Positions 25,408 to 33,900 of a DNA stretch of 64,000 nucleotides are shown here, in pieces. The stretch comes from Yinghuangia seranimata. GTDB taxonomy: Bacteria; Actinomycetota; Actinomycetes; Streptomycetales; Streptomycetaceae. The position numbers and the translations under genes are program-made. The notes beneath the pieces were generated by a model. It had not been told where the DNA came from. It saw nothing but the letters and a program-made list of their open reading frames with translations, and did no database searches. Position 1 is the first letter of the stretch. The number at the start of each line of letters is the position of its first letter. Location of the stretch: assembly GCF_029953285.1 (NCBI RefSeq), contig NZ_JASAOI010000019.1, positions 124,001 to 188,000 on the forward strand. The letters run 5' to 3'.

Positions 25408-27137
25408 GCCGCCTCCTCCTCGGTGAGCTGCGACAGCACGATCTCCCGGTACGTCGGATTGCCGGCCATCAGTTCGGTGTGCGTGCCGTCCCCGACGACC
25501 TCGCCCTCGTCGAGGACGATGATCCGGTCGGCGTCGCGGATGGTGTTGACGCGCTGCGCGACGATGATCACCGTGGCGTCCTCGGTCTCGCGGCGCAGCG
25601 TCGCCCGCAGCCGGGCGTCGGTGGCGTAGTCGAGTGCGGAGAACGAGTCGTCGAAGAGGTAGACCTCGGGTCGGCGGACGAGCGCGCGGGCGATCGCGAG
25701 GCGCTGCCGCTGGCCGCCGGAGACGTTGGTGCCGCCCTGCGAGATGGGCGCGTCGAGCCCCTCGGGCATGGCCTCGACGAAGGACCGGGCCTGTGCGACG
25801 TCCAGCGCCTGCCACAGGTCCTCGTCGGTGGCCTCGGGGTTGCCGTACCGCAGGTTGCTCGCGATGGTGCCGGAGAAGAGGTACGGCTTCTGCGGCACGA
25901 GCGCGACGCTGCGGGCGAGCAGGGCGGGGTCCAGGTCGCGGACGTCGACCCCGTTGACCAGCACGCTTCCGTCGCTGACGTCGGACAGCCGCGGCAGGAG
26001 CGTCATCAGCGTGGTCTTGCCGCTGCCGGTGGACCCGATGACGGCGGTGGTCTGCCCGGGCCGCGCGGTGAAGGTGATGCCGCGCAGCACGGCCGCCTCG
26101 GCGCCGGGGTAGCGGAACTCGACGTCGCGCAGTTCGACGAAGCCGCGCCGGTCCACGGAGGTGACGGGCTGGAGCGGCGGCGCGAGGGTGCTCCCGGTGT
26201 CGAGCACCTCCTGGATGCGCTCGGCGCAGACCTCGGCGCGCGGCACCATCATGAACATGAAGGTCGCCATCATCACCGACATGAGGATCTGCATCAGGTA
26301 GCTGAGGAACGCGGTCAGCGAGCCGATCTGCATGGAGTGGTCGTCGATGCGGTGCGCGCCGAACCACATGACCGCCACGCTGGAGAGGCTGACCACGGTC
26401 ATGACCAGCGGGAACATCAGCGCCATGATGCGGCCGACGCGCCACGACACGTCGGTCAGCTCGTCGTTGGCGACGGCGAAGCGCTCGCGCTCGTGGTCGT
26501 CCTTGACGAAGGCGCGGATGACGCGCAGGCCCGAGATCTGCTCGCGGAGGATGCGGTTGACGGTGTCGAGGTCGTCCTGGAGGCGCCGGAAGAGCGGGCG
26601 GAGCCGGGACACGATGACGCCGACGATGACGCCCAGCGTCGGGACGATGCCGATGAGCAGGTACGAGAGCTGGACGTCCTGGTTGAGCGCGAGGATGATC
26701 CCGCCGACGCACATGATCGGCGCGGACACCATCAGGGTGAACGTCATGAGCACCAGCATCTGGACCTGCTGGATGTCGTTGGTGGTGCGCGTGATCAGCG
26801 AGGGCGCGCCGAACTGGCCGACCTCACGGGCGGAGAACGACTGCACGCGGTCGAAGACGGACGCGCGGACGTCGCGTCCGAGCGCCATGGCGGTCCGCGC
26901 GCCGAAGTAGACGGCGCCGATCGAGCACGCGATCTGCAGGACGGAGACGCCGAGCATGACCCCGCCGGTACGCAGGATGTAGCCGTTGTCCTCCCTGACC
27001 ACACCCTTGTCGATGATGTCGGCGTTGAGGGTGGGCAGATACAAGGTCGCCGAGGTCTGGATGAGCTGGAGGATCACCAGCAGCACGATGTCTCGGCGAT
27101 AGGGCCTCAAGTGGGCCCGGATGAGTTTGATCAGCAA
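25404..27137 (-). CDS. ABC exporter half-transporter with degenerate ATPase site
   Basis: 577 residues with six membrane helices (about 15-300) and one ATPase domain. Walker A is GSTGSGKTT and the signature VSGGQRQRLAIARAL is canonical. Walker B reads LFDDSFSALD, with Asp where the catalytic Glu should be, and the switch region reads AQRVNTI with Gln instead of His. This asymmetry is typical of heterodimeric exporters (TmrAB, BmrCD type), so it works with the 23485 gene product. The start is TTG at 27137 (MLIKLIRAHLRPYRRDI), which matches relatives and has a purine-rich GAGAGAGA upstream. Confidence 0.92.
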   Translation of the reverse strand: MLIKLIRAHLRPYRRDIVLLVILQLIQTSATLYLPTLNADIIDKGVVREDNGYILRTGGVMLGVSVLQIACSIGAVYFGARTAMALGRDVRASVFDRVQSFSAREVGQFGAPSLITRTTNDIQQVQMLVLMTFTLMVSAPIMCVGGIILALNQDVQLSYLLIGIVPTLGVIVGVIVSRLRPLFRRLQDDLDTVNRILREQISGLRVIRAFVKDDHERERFAVANDELTDVSWRVGRIMALMFPLVMTVVSLSSVAVMWFGAHRIDDHSMQIGSLTAFLSYLMQILMSVMMATFMFMMVPRAEVCAERIQEVLDTGSTLAPPLQPVTSVDRRGFVELRDVEFRYPGAEAAVLRGITFTARPGQTTAVIGSTGSGKTTLMTLLPRLSDVSDGSVLVNGVDVRDLDPALLARSVALVPQKPYLFSGTIASNLRYGNPEATDEDLWQALDVAQARSFVEAMPEGLDAPISQGGTNVSGGQRQRLAIARALVRRPEVYLFDDSFSALDYATDARLRATLRRETEDATVIIVAQRVNTIRDADRIIVLDEGEVVGDGTHTELMAGNPTYREIVLSQLTEEEAA

Positions 27138-27270
27138 CGCGGTCTCTCTCGCAGCTCCGGATCCGGGGCACGCCGAAGCGCACCCGGCGGGCGAACATAC
27201 ATGTAATCACCACGCAGCGGCCCCCGTCACCGCAATTTCGCGGCCTTCCGGGGGCGCGGGGAACGCCGCA

Positions 27271-27332
27271 GGTCAGGGCCTACGGGACCTCCGCAGGTGA
27301 GGGCCTACGGAGCCCCGGGTCAGGGCGTACGG
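27271..27332. repeat. Three short direct repeats in an intergenic gap
   Basis: GGTCAGGGCCTACGG (27271-27285), GGTGAGGGCCTACGG (27296-27310) and GGTCAGGGCGTACGG (27318-27332), one mismatch each from the first, at 25- and 22-nt spacing. They fill part of the 222-nt gap between the exporter operon and the dehydrogenase gene. No function is apparent; slippage duplication near the end of the catabolic operon is likely. Confidence 0.55.
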
Positions 27333-27359
27333 CCCCCGGGCCAGGCCCCGCGGAGCCGC

Positions 27360-28460
27360 TCAGAACCGCACGACCGCGCGCGCCAGCCGCCCGGCCCGCA
27401 GGTCGTCGAAGGCGTCGTTGATGCCGTCCAGCGGCACCATCGCGGTGATCAGCCGGGCCAGGTCGAGGCGCCCGGCGGCGGCCAGCTCGATGAGCCGCGG
27501 CAGGTCGCGCGCGGGCAGTCCGCCGCCGCCGGCACAGCCCTTGAGGGTGCGGTTGAAGAAGAGGTGCTGCGGGAGCAGGCTGATCGGCTCGTTCGGCGGG
27601 CTGCCGACCATGACGGTGGTGCCGCCGTCGCGGGTGGCGGCGAAGGCGTCCGCGAGGACGCCGGGGTGGCCGGTGGCGTCGAACGCGTAGTCGACGCCGC
27701 CGTCGGTGATCGCGGCGACCCGTTCGGCCAGCGGCGCGGCGCCGTCGGCGAGGAGGACGTCGGTGGCGCCGAAGCCGGTCGCGAGCTCCAGTTTGCCCGG
27801 ATTCACGTCCGCGACGACGATCCGCGCCGCCCCCGCGAGCACCGCCCCCTGGAGCACGTTGAGCCCCACCCCGCCCGCGCCCACGACCAGCACCGTCGCG
27901 CCCGGCTCGACCGCGGCCGTGTTGAGCACCGCGCCGACGCCGGTGATGACGCCGCACGCGAGCAGGCACGCGTGCTCCAGCGGCAGCGCGTCCGGCACGG
28001 GGACGAGCATCTCCTCGTTCACGACGGCGTACTCGGCGAACGAGCCGATGCCGATGAACGGGTACGCCGGCGCGCCGTCCACCCGCAACCGGGTCGTGCC
28101 GTCCCGCATGCGGCCCAGCCGGCTGCGCCGGATCGGGCTGCGGCACGCGGACTGCGCGCCGCGCCGGCACGGCTCGCAGCGCCCGCAGCTGCCCGTCATC
28201 GCGACGATGACGCGGTCGCCGGGCGCGGCCATCGTCACGCCGGGGCCCACCTCTTCGACGATGCCGGCGCTCTCGTGCCCGAGGATCGCCGGGAGTTCGC
28301 GGACGACGGGGCTCTTGCCGTCGATCGCCTTCAGGTCCGACCCGCAGATCCCGGACGCGACGACACGCACCATCACCTCGCCGGGCCCCGGTTCGGCGAT
28401 CTCGACGTCGTCGCGGACGGCGAGCGGGGCGTGGAAATCGGACAGGACTGCGGCGCGCAT
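27360..28460 (-). CDS. Zinc-dependent alcohol dehydrogenase (MDR family)
   Basis: 366 residues. The catalytic zinc site is shown by GICGSDLK (near 37-44) and GHES (near 61-64). Four cysteines in CGRCEPCRRGAQSAC (near 92-106) form the structural zinc lobe. The NAD(P)-binding Rossmann turn is GAGGVGLN. It should oxidise an alcohol to an aldehyde or ketone or catalyse the reverse. Its ATG at 28460 overlaps the stop of the acyl-CoA synthetase (TGATG). It is the last gene of the long minus-strand catabolic operon, and its product could feed the aldehyde dehydrogenase at 38759 (inference). Confidence 0.92.
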   Translation of the reverse strand: MRAAVLSDFHAPLAVRDDVEIAEPGPGEVMVRVVASGICGSDLKAIDGKSPVVRELPAILGHESAGIVEEVGPGVTMAAPGDRVIVAMTGSCGRCEPCRRGAQSACRSPIRRSRLGRMRDGTTRLRVDGAPAYPFIGIGSFAEYAVVNEEMLVPVPDALPLEHACLLACGVITGVGAVLNTAAVEPGATVLVVGAGGVGLNVLQGAVLAGAARIVVADVNPGKLELATGFGATDVLLADGAAPLAERVAAITDGGVDYAFDATGHPGVLADAFAATRDGGTTVMVGSPPNEPISLLPQHLFFNRTLKGCAGGGGLPARDLPRLIELAAAGRLDLARLITAMVPLDGINDAFDDLRAGRLARAVVRF

Positions 28461-31042
28461 CAGGGCTCCGGGTCGTCGAACGGACGGGTGTAGGGCGGCG
28501 GTTCACGATCGTGGCGGCGCACGGTTCCAAGCCTTCGGCTCGAACATCCGGTTGTCGCCCGCATATCGATATCAGCGATCGGTGTCGCGCGCGCGACGGC
28601 GTGCAGGCGCTGCACGGCGGCGATCGCGGTGGCGGCCTCGTCGAAGTCCCTGAACAGCGGTACGCCCGCGGCCCCGCACGCCGCCGCGACCCGCTCGGCG
28701 TCGTCAGGTGGGGCGCAGGCCAGGTTGCGCGCGACAAGGCCGATCCGGGCTCCGTTCGCGGGCAACGCACCCAGCGAGCCGAGGAGTTCGAGCAACGGGG
28801 CGACGCCCCCGTCGCCATAGCCGTAGAAGGACTGGACGTTGACGTGCAACAGCGCGTCCGCGTACGCGGTCTGCGCGAGTACGGGCTTGAGGACGCGGGC
28901 GAACGCGTCCGGCCCGGTCGCCGGCCCGAGCGGGATCTCGACCGGGTTGGCCAACGACGTCCCGGCCCCGAAGCCGCGGGCCCGCAACGGCGCCGCGGCC
29001 CGCTCGGGCAGCGGCCGCACGGCCAGCCCGGCGCGGTCGCACGCGTCGGCGGCGAGCACGGACGCGCCGCCGCCGGGCCCGACGACCAGGACCCCGCTGC
29101 GCGGTGCGGCGGCCGCGTCGAACGCCGCCTCCGGGTGGCGCTGGAACACGGCCAGCACCGCGAGGAAGTCCTCCAGCGTCCGCACGACGGTCAGCCCGGA
29201 AGCCGCGCTGAGGGCCTCCCACATGCGCTCGCCCCCGGCGAGCGCCCCTGTGTGCGAGGCGACCGCGCGGGCGCCTTGGCGGCTGAGCCCGCCGACCAGG
29301 GCGACGACGGGCTTGCCCGCGGCGGTCGCGCGCAGCACCGCACGTGCGAGGCGCTCGCCGTCGGCACCGACGCCCTCCAGGTACATGCCGATCACCCGGG
29401 TCGCGGGGTCGCCGGCGAAGTGCTCGACGAGCTCGCCCGCGCCGACGTCGACGGCGTTGCCGATGGTGACCAGGGCCGAGAAGCGCAGACCGCGCCGGGT
29501 GCCAGCACCGGCGATGTCGCCCGCCAGTCCGCCGCTTTGCGACACGACGCCGATGGTTCCGGGCTCGGTGGGAACCCCGAGCTGGAACGTCTGGCCGCCG
29601 GACGGGGCGTACACGCCCAGGCAGTTCGGCCCGAGCAGCCGGACTCCCGCGGCCCGGGCGGCGGCCAAGAGGTCCTGCTCCAAACGGTCTTCGCCGGCCT
29701 CGCCGAACCCCCCGCTGACGACGTGCACGAACCTCGCGTGCTGTCCGGCCCCGGCGACCAACTGCGGTGTGGCGGCGGCCGGTACGGCGACCAGCAGGTA
29801 GTCGGCGCCGCCGGGGATGTCCGCGACGGACGCGACGGCCGGCACGCCGTCGACCTCGCGCGCCGACCTGTGCACGGCGTACAGGCCCTCGGTCCGACCG
29901 AAGGCCCGGTAGGCGGCGAGGAAGCGGTTGCCGAACGTGGTCTTGCCCGTCGACGCCCCGGCGACCGCGACCGTGCGGGGCGCGAACAGCGGCCCGAAAT
30001 CGGTCGGTTCGGCCTCCGCGTCGGACCGGGCCGACGGCCGCAGTACCAGGCGGGCGTCCACCGCCACCGCGCCGTCTTTCCCGACGATGACCGGATTGCA
30101 CTCGAACTCGTCGAGCTCCAGGCCCGGGTACGCGGCGGCCACCGCCTCCGGCACCCGGTCCACCGCGGCCAACAACTCCGCGAGCGCGTCCAGATCGGCC
30201 GGATCGGTACCGCGTGCACCGCGCAGCGCGTCGAGCCCGGGCAACGCGGCGATCAGCGAAGCCGTCCCATCGGGTCCACCGAGCGGGTGCAGCCGAACGA
30301 CCACCTGATCGAGCGTCTCCGCCAGCACCCCACCATGCCCGAGCAACACCGCCGGCCCGAACGGCCCACGCACCACCCCGACGATGAGCTCGGCCCCCGC
30401 CGCCTCCTGCTCCTCGACCAGCCAGCCCCCGGGCTCCAACCCGGCCGCCGCCACCCGCGCGGCCATCTCCCTGGCGGCGGTCACCAGCCCCCCGGCCCCC
30501 AGCCCGAGCCGCACCGCGCCGACGTCACTCTTGTGCACCAGCCCCGACCCGTAAGCCTTGAGCACCAACGGCCCCCGCAGCCCCCGAGCCGCCCCGACCA
30601 GCCCCCCGAGCCCGTCGTCGCCCCCGACAATCGGCACAACACTCCCCCGAGGCACCCGCACCCCGAGCCCGGCGAGGAGCCCTTTGACCTCGTGCTCAGG
30701 CACAACCACCCGACCCCTCGACGGACCGCCCGCCCCGACGAGAGCAACTGTCGCCGACGAGCCCGGCCCCGGGGACGTGGACCCGTTCGTACGCGAGGGA
30801 GGACGCCAGGTGGACGCCGCTGCGAGATCACCGCGAGCGGGCGACCCATCGCGCCGGTCGGACCCGTCTGCGGGCGCAGCTTCTGGAAGACCGCCGTCGC
30901 GGGCGTCACGCGCGGCGCCGAGTGCAGCCTTGCCGTCGAGCTCGGTGCGGTCGGCGTGACCGTCTACGTCGCCGGGCGCACCGCACCCCATATGTGGGGC
31001 CGCCGCCGTCGTCGCGGAATCTCTCTCGTCCTCGCCGCTCAC
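28460..31042 (-). CDS. Acyl-CoA synthetase (NDP-forming type), ATP-grasp/CoA-binding fusion
   Basis: 860 residues. After a low-complexity Gly/Ala/Asp-rich leader (about 1-100) comes an ATP-grasp domain (PLVLKAYGSGLVHKSDVGA near 150). Then follow the CoA-binding and ligase domains of the succinyl-CoA synthetase alpha type: GPNCLGVY, IGVVSQSGGLAGDIA and SHTGALAG. It makes acyl-CoA from a free acid with ADP- or NDP-linked chemistry. The order ATP-grasp first, CoA-binding second is one of the fused arrangements of this family. The GTG at 31042 overlaps the preceding stop as GTGA, which fixes the start inside a longer open frame. It presumably activates the acid of this pathway. Confidence 0.9.
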   Translation of the reverse strand: MSGEDERDSATTAAAPHMGCGAPGDVDGHADRTELDGKAALGAARDARDGGLPEAAPADGSDRRDGSPARGDLAAASTWRPPSRTNGSTSPGPGSSATVALVGAGGPSRGRVVVPEHEVKGLLAGLGVRVPRGSVVPIVGGDDGLGGLVGAARGLRGPLVLKAYGSGLVHKSDVGAVRLGLGAGGLVTAAREMAARVAAAGLEPGGWLVEEQEAAGAELIVGVVRGPFGPAVLLGHGGVLAETLDQVVVRLHPLGGPDGTASLIAALPGLDALRGARGTDPADLDALAELLAAVDRVPEAVAAAYPGLELDEFECNPVIVGKDGAVAVDARLVLRPSARSDAEAEPTDFGPLFAPRTVAVAGASTGKTTFGNRFLAAYRAFGRTEGLYAVHRSAREVDGVPAVASVADIPGGADYLLVAVPAAATPQLVAGAGQHARFVHVVSGGFGEAGEDRLEQDLLAAARAAGVRLLGPNCLGVYAPSGGQTFQLGVPTEPGTIGVVSQSGGLAGDIAGAGTRRGLRFSALVTIGNAVDVGAGELVEHFAGDPATRVIGMYLEGVGADGERLARAVLRATAAGKPVVALVGGLSRQGARAVASHTGALAGGERMWEALSAASGLTVVRTLEDFLAVLAVFQRHPEAAFDAAAAPRSGVLVVGPGGGASVLAADACDRAGLAVRPLPERAAAPLRARGFGAGTSLANPVEIPLGPATGPDAFARVLKPVLAQTAYADALLHVNVQSFYGYGDGGVAPLLELLGSLGALPANGARIGLVARNLACAPPDDAERVAAACGAAGVPLFRDFDEAATAIAAVQRLHAVARATPIADIDMRATTGCSSRRLGTVRRHDREPPPYTRPFDDPEP

Positions 31043-31617
31043 CGTCGGGCCGCCCTGCGGTAGGCCGAGCGGGCTGCTACTGCCAGGGCCTGGGCTTCTG
31101 TCAGGGCCGGTTCCAGCACGGCTGCGTCGAGGTGGGGGACGAGGTGTTCGCCGCCGGCCTTCGTCAGCATGTGGGGGAGGCGGTCGCGGAGTCTGGTGAA
31201 GGCCCAGTCGAGCATGTCGCCGCCCGCGGTGACGTCGAAGGGGACGACGTTGTTGACGACGCTGCCTTCGGGGCCGGGGCGGTGGTTGTAGTGGTAGTGG
31301 GGCTCGGAGTCGAACAGGTCGAAACGCAGGTACTCGTGGCCGTCGTCCGCGCCGTATACGTGGACCGAGACGCCCTCGTCGAAGAAGCCGCCGGGAGGGG
31401 ACTTCTCCTCCAGTTCGGCCAGGTGGGCCGCGTTGCCGGCGTAGGTCGTGCGCAGGGCGGCCGGGTCGACGTCGCGGTATTCGACGCCGATCCACAGCGC
31501 ACCGGCGTCCAGGACGCGGGTGTTCTCGGGCACCGGCGGCTGCGGTGGGATGCCGTACACCGCGCCCACCGTGGGCCCCGTCTCGATGTGCCCGGTCCGG
31601 GGGAAGTCCGCTCTCAT
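31039..31617 (-). CDS. Hypothetical protein of the catabolic operon
   Basis: 192 residues, no family recognised. It opens with MRADFPRTGHIETGP. A His-rich acidic centre (DSEPHYHYNHRPGPEGS) and a helical C-terminus follow. There are no membrane segments or signal. The ATG at 31617 is followed by a tightly packed frame that ends in the GTGA overlap with the acyl-CoA synthetase. It sits between that enzyme and an amidohydrolase, so it probably supports the same pathway; the histidines could bind metal. Confidence 0.6.
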   Translation of the reverse strand: MRADFPRTGHIETGPTVGAVYGIPPQPPVPENTRVLDAGALWIGVEYRDVDPAALRTTYAGNAAHLAELEEKSPPGGFFDEGVSVHVYGADDGHEYLRFDLFDSEPHYHYNHRPGPEGSVVNNVVPFDVTAGGDMLDWAFTRLRDRLPHMLTKAGGEHLVPHLDAAVLEPALTEAQALAVAARSAYRRAARR

Positions 31618-31626
31618 GCTGGTCTC

Positions 31627-32529
31627 CTAGGGTGTCCTGCCAAGCCGGGTGAACACCTCCCGGGCGGTTCCGCCGAGCAGCCGCGCGCGGGTGTCGTCGC
31701 GCAACTCGAGCGCCGCGATCTGGTCGAGGGCGGCGGCGTGGGCGACCGTGGGGAAGTTGGTGCCGAACAGCACCTTGCGCCGCCCGGGTCCGGCCAGGAA
31801 CCGGTGGACCGACGGGTGCCAGTGCCGGGGCGGGTAGGCGCCGGTGCCGAGGTAGACGTTCGGGAACTTGAGCGCGAGCGCGACGGCCTCGTCGACCCAC
31901 GGCCAACCGGTGTGCGACAGCACGAACCTGACGCCGGGAAAGTACAGCGCGGGGCGGTCGATGCCGATGGGGTGCCCGCATTCGCTGGCCATGAGCCCGC
32001 CGGACGTGCCGGCCTGCATGGCGATCGGCACGTCGAGGTCGGCGCACAGCGCGTACCACGGGTAGTAGTCGGCGTGGTCGAAGCGCCGGTCCCAGCTGTG
32101 CGTGTGGAGATACATGCCGACGACGGTCGGGTCGGTCTCCAGGCGCTCCCGGGCGGTCCGCACCCCGGCGAAGCCGCGCGCCGGGTCGACGACCAACAGG
32201 GCGCCGAAGCGCCCCGGGTGATGCTTGGTCAGCTCGTCGTACTCGTGCCACCGGAACGCGAAGTGGTCGTAGTCGCGCGGGTCCACCGCCGCGTGCGCCG
32301 ACAGGTCGCCGGCCGGGACGAGGACGGTGTCGACGCCCAGCGCGTCCATCCGCGCGACCATGCCCTCGGGCGTGCAGAACGCCTCGTCGGGCCCGCGTCG
32401 GACGCGGACGTTGACGCCCGTGGCGGCGATCGCCTCGTCCCACAAGGCCTGCCGGTCGGGCAGGAAGGCGTTGCACAGGTAGTCGACCACCGGGCCGCGC
32501 TCACCGGCGGCACGCTCAACGCTCGTCAC
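31627..32529 (-). CDS. Amidohydrolase-2 family protein with degenerate metal site
   Basis: 300 residues of the ACMSD-like TIM-barrel family (decarboxylases and hydrolases). The N-terminal HxH is absent: the strand reads VDYLCNAFLPDR. His remains in FVLSHTGWPW, but the late Asp is replaced by Asn in LFGTNFPT. With at least two metal ligands missing it may be metal-free, or a non-catalytic partner of the two better-preserved paralogues at 33901 and 35016. The start is GTG at 32529 with AGAGG close upstream. It overlaps the end of the ligase gene by 14 nt. Confidence 0.85.
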   Translation of the reverse strand: MTSVERAAGERGPVVDYLCNAFLPDRQALWDEAIAATGVNVRVRRGPDEAFCTPEGMVARMDALGVDTVLVPAGDLSAHAAVDPRDYDHFAFRWHEYDELTKHHPGRFGALLVVDPARGFAGVRTARERLETDPTVVGMYLHTHSWDRRFDHADYYPWYALCADLDVPIAMQAGTSGGLMASECGHPIGIDRPALYFPGVRFVLSHTGWPWVDEAVALALKFPNVYLGTGAYPPRHWHPSVHRFLAGPGRRKVLFGTNFPTVAHAAALDQIAALELRDDTRARLLGGTAREVFTRLGRTP

Positions 32530-33898
32530 GGAACCTCTTGAGTTTGGGCGAGACGTCGACCCCGGTCCACGCGTCGAGCGTTCCCGGGGCCGCGATCTCG
32601 ACGCGGATGCGGACGCCGAAGCGGTCCCGCAAGGTCTGCCCGACGGTAGCGGCGAGCCCGTCGGCCGCCGACCCGGCCCCCTCCGCGACGACGTGCACGA
32701 CCAGCTCGTCCCGGTTGCCCTCCCGTATCGCGCGTACGAAGTAGTCGGGTGTCGTGCCGGGCACCGAGGTGGCGACCTCGCCGACCACCTCGGGCCACAG
32801 GTTGACGCCGCGCAGCTTGACCATGTTGTCGCCGCGCCCGGCGAAGGGCCCGATCTTGCGCAACCAGGAGCCGCACGCGCACTGGTGACGGGGCATCACG
32901 TAGGAGAGGTCCATGATGTTGTAGCGGAACTGCGCGCTGCCGGTCTTGTAGAGCTCGGTGACCACCAGCGCGCCGGTCTCGCCGTCCGGCAGCCGCTCCC
33001 CCGTCTCGGGGTCGACGGCCTGGACGACGAACGCGTCCTCGAAGACGTGCAGCCCGTCCCGCGCCTCGCACTCGACGGCGACGGTCTGCACCTCGTGGAA
33101 GCCGTACGTGGCGTAGCACGGCAGCCCGAAGGTCTCCTCCAGCAGCGCCGTGTCGCCGATGTTCGGAACGGCCTTCAGGGCGAGGTCGGTTCGCGGGTCG
33201 AGCCCCATCTCGCGCACGACCTCGGCGAGCCGCAGCACGTAGTCGCCGGTCGTCAGGATCGCCGTCGCCCCGTATTCCAGGGCGAGTTCGACCTGCCGCC
33301 GGCTGGAGGTGACGTTGCCGGTCGAGGCGGTGATCACGACGCAGTTGAGCCACTGGTACGCGGCCTCGTCGAAGGAGAACGCCCCGTTGTGCGTGCCGTA
33401 CGACCACGAGTTGACGACGACGTCGCCCGGCCGCACGCCCTGCATGTACAGCTGCCGTGCCTCCAGGATCCCGCCGACGGCACGGTCCCACGCCGTGTAG
33501 AACGTGGGCCGTGACGCGCCGGTCGTCCCGCCGGACATGTACAGCCGCATCGGTTCGCGCGCCGCGTCGCCCGGCGGGACGCCCTGGTAGTCGCCGTACG
33601 GCGGGGCCGCCTCGATGCTGCGGCGGATGTCGTCGACGGTGTACGCCGGGGCCTTCCACAGGTCCTCCAGCGTCCGCAGGTCGCCGGGGGCGAATCCCGC
33701 GGCGTCCCAGCGGCGCCGGTGGAAGGGGATCCGGTAGGCCTGGTCGGCGCGGGCCCGCAGCCGGGCGAGCTGGACGCGCTCGATCTCGTCGGCGGACGCG
33801 AAGTAGGCGCCCTCGAAGTACTCCGGCGGCGGCGGGTAACGCCGCGCCGCCTCCTCGAAGTCGACCGCCTGGTGCGGCCGCCGGATCCCCTGGGACAT
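32516..33898 (-). CDS. Phenylacetate-CoA ligase (PaaK)-like adenylate-forming enzyme
   Basis: 460 residues, typical for PaaK-type ligases. The ATP loop is YMSGGTTGASR (near 119-129). A YGFHEV segment, a cysteine pair in HQCACGSW, and the C-terminal FAGRGDNMVKLRGVNLWP hinge follow, as in phenylacetate/benzoate CoA ligases. It should activate an aromatic or related acid to its CoA thioester through an acyl-adenylate. The ATG at 33898 lies 2 nt after the stop of an amidohydrolase. This is the second CoA-ligase type in the operon, so at least two acids may be activated. Confidence 0.9.
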   Translation of the reverse strand: MSQGIRRPHQAVDFEEAARRYPPPPEYFEGAYFASADEIERVQLARLRARADQAYRIPFHRRRWDAAGFAPGDLRTLEDLWKAPAYTVDDIRRSIEAAPPYGDYQGVPPGDAAREPMRLYMSGGTTGASRPTFYTAWDRAVGGILEARQLYMQGVRPGDVVVNSWSYGTHNGAFSFDEAAYQWLNCVVITASTGNVTSSRRQVELALEYGATAILTTGDYVLRLAEVVREMGLDPRTDLALKAVPNIGDTALLEETFGLPCYATYGFHEVQTVAVECEARDGLHVFEDAFVVQAVDPETGERLPDGETGALVVTELYKTGSAQFRYNIMDLSYVMPRHQCACGSWLRKIGPFAGRGDNMVKLRGVNLWPEVVGEVATSVPGTTPDYFVRAIREGNRDELVVHVVAEGAGSAADGLAATVGQTLRDRFGVRIRVEIAAPGTLDAWTGVDVSPKLKRFRDER

Positions 33899-33900
33899 CG

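Noticed and set aside
24610-27206. Long open frames on the plus strand opposite the ABC exporter genes
   Set aside because: They are antisense to two intact exporter genes with all family motifs. Their translations are Arg/Asp/Glu-rich runs without any family feature, as expected from the third-position GC bias of the real genes.
27271-27332. Regularly spaced repeats as a CRISPR array
   Set aside because: Only three 15-nt units with 7-10 nt between them; no room for spacers, no leader and no cas genes in the window.
31042-32476. The acyl-CoA synthetase frame continuing open to 32476 as a 1338-residue fusion
   Set aside because: The extra part is the out-of-frame shadow of the hypothetical and amidohydrolase genes. 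The GTGA overlap at 31039-31042 marks the true start.
32530-33659. Alternative minus-strand frame inside the PaaK-like gene
   Set aside because: It overlaps the ligase in another frame, is Arg/Gly-rich and has no domain. The ligase frame carries all the adenylate-forming motifs.
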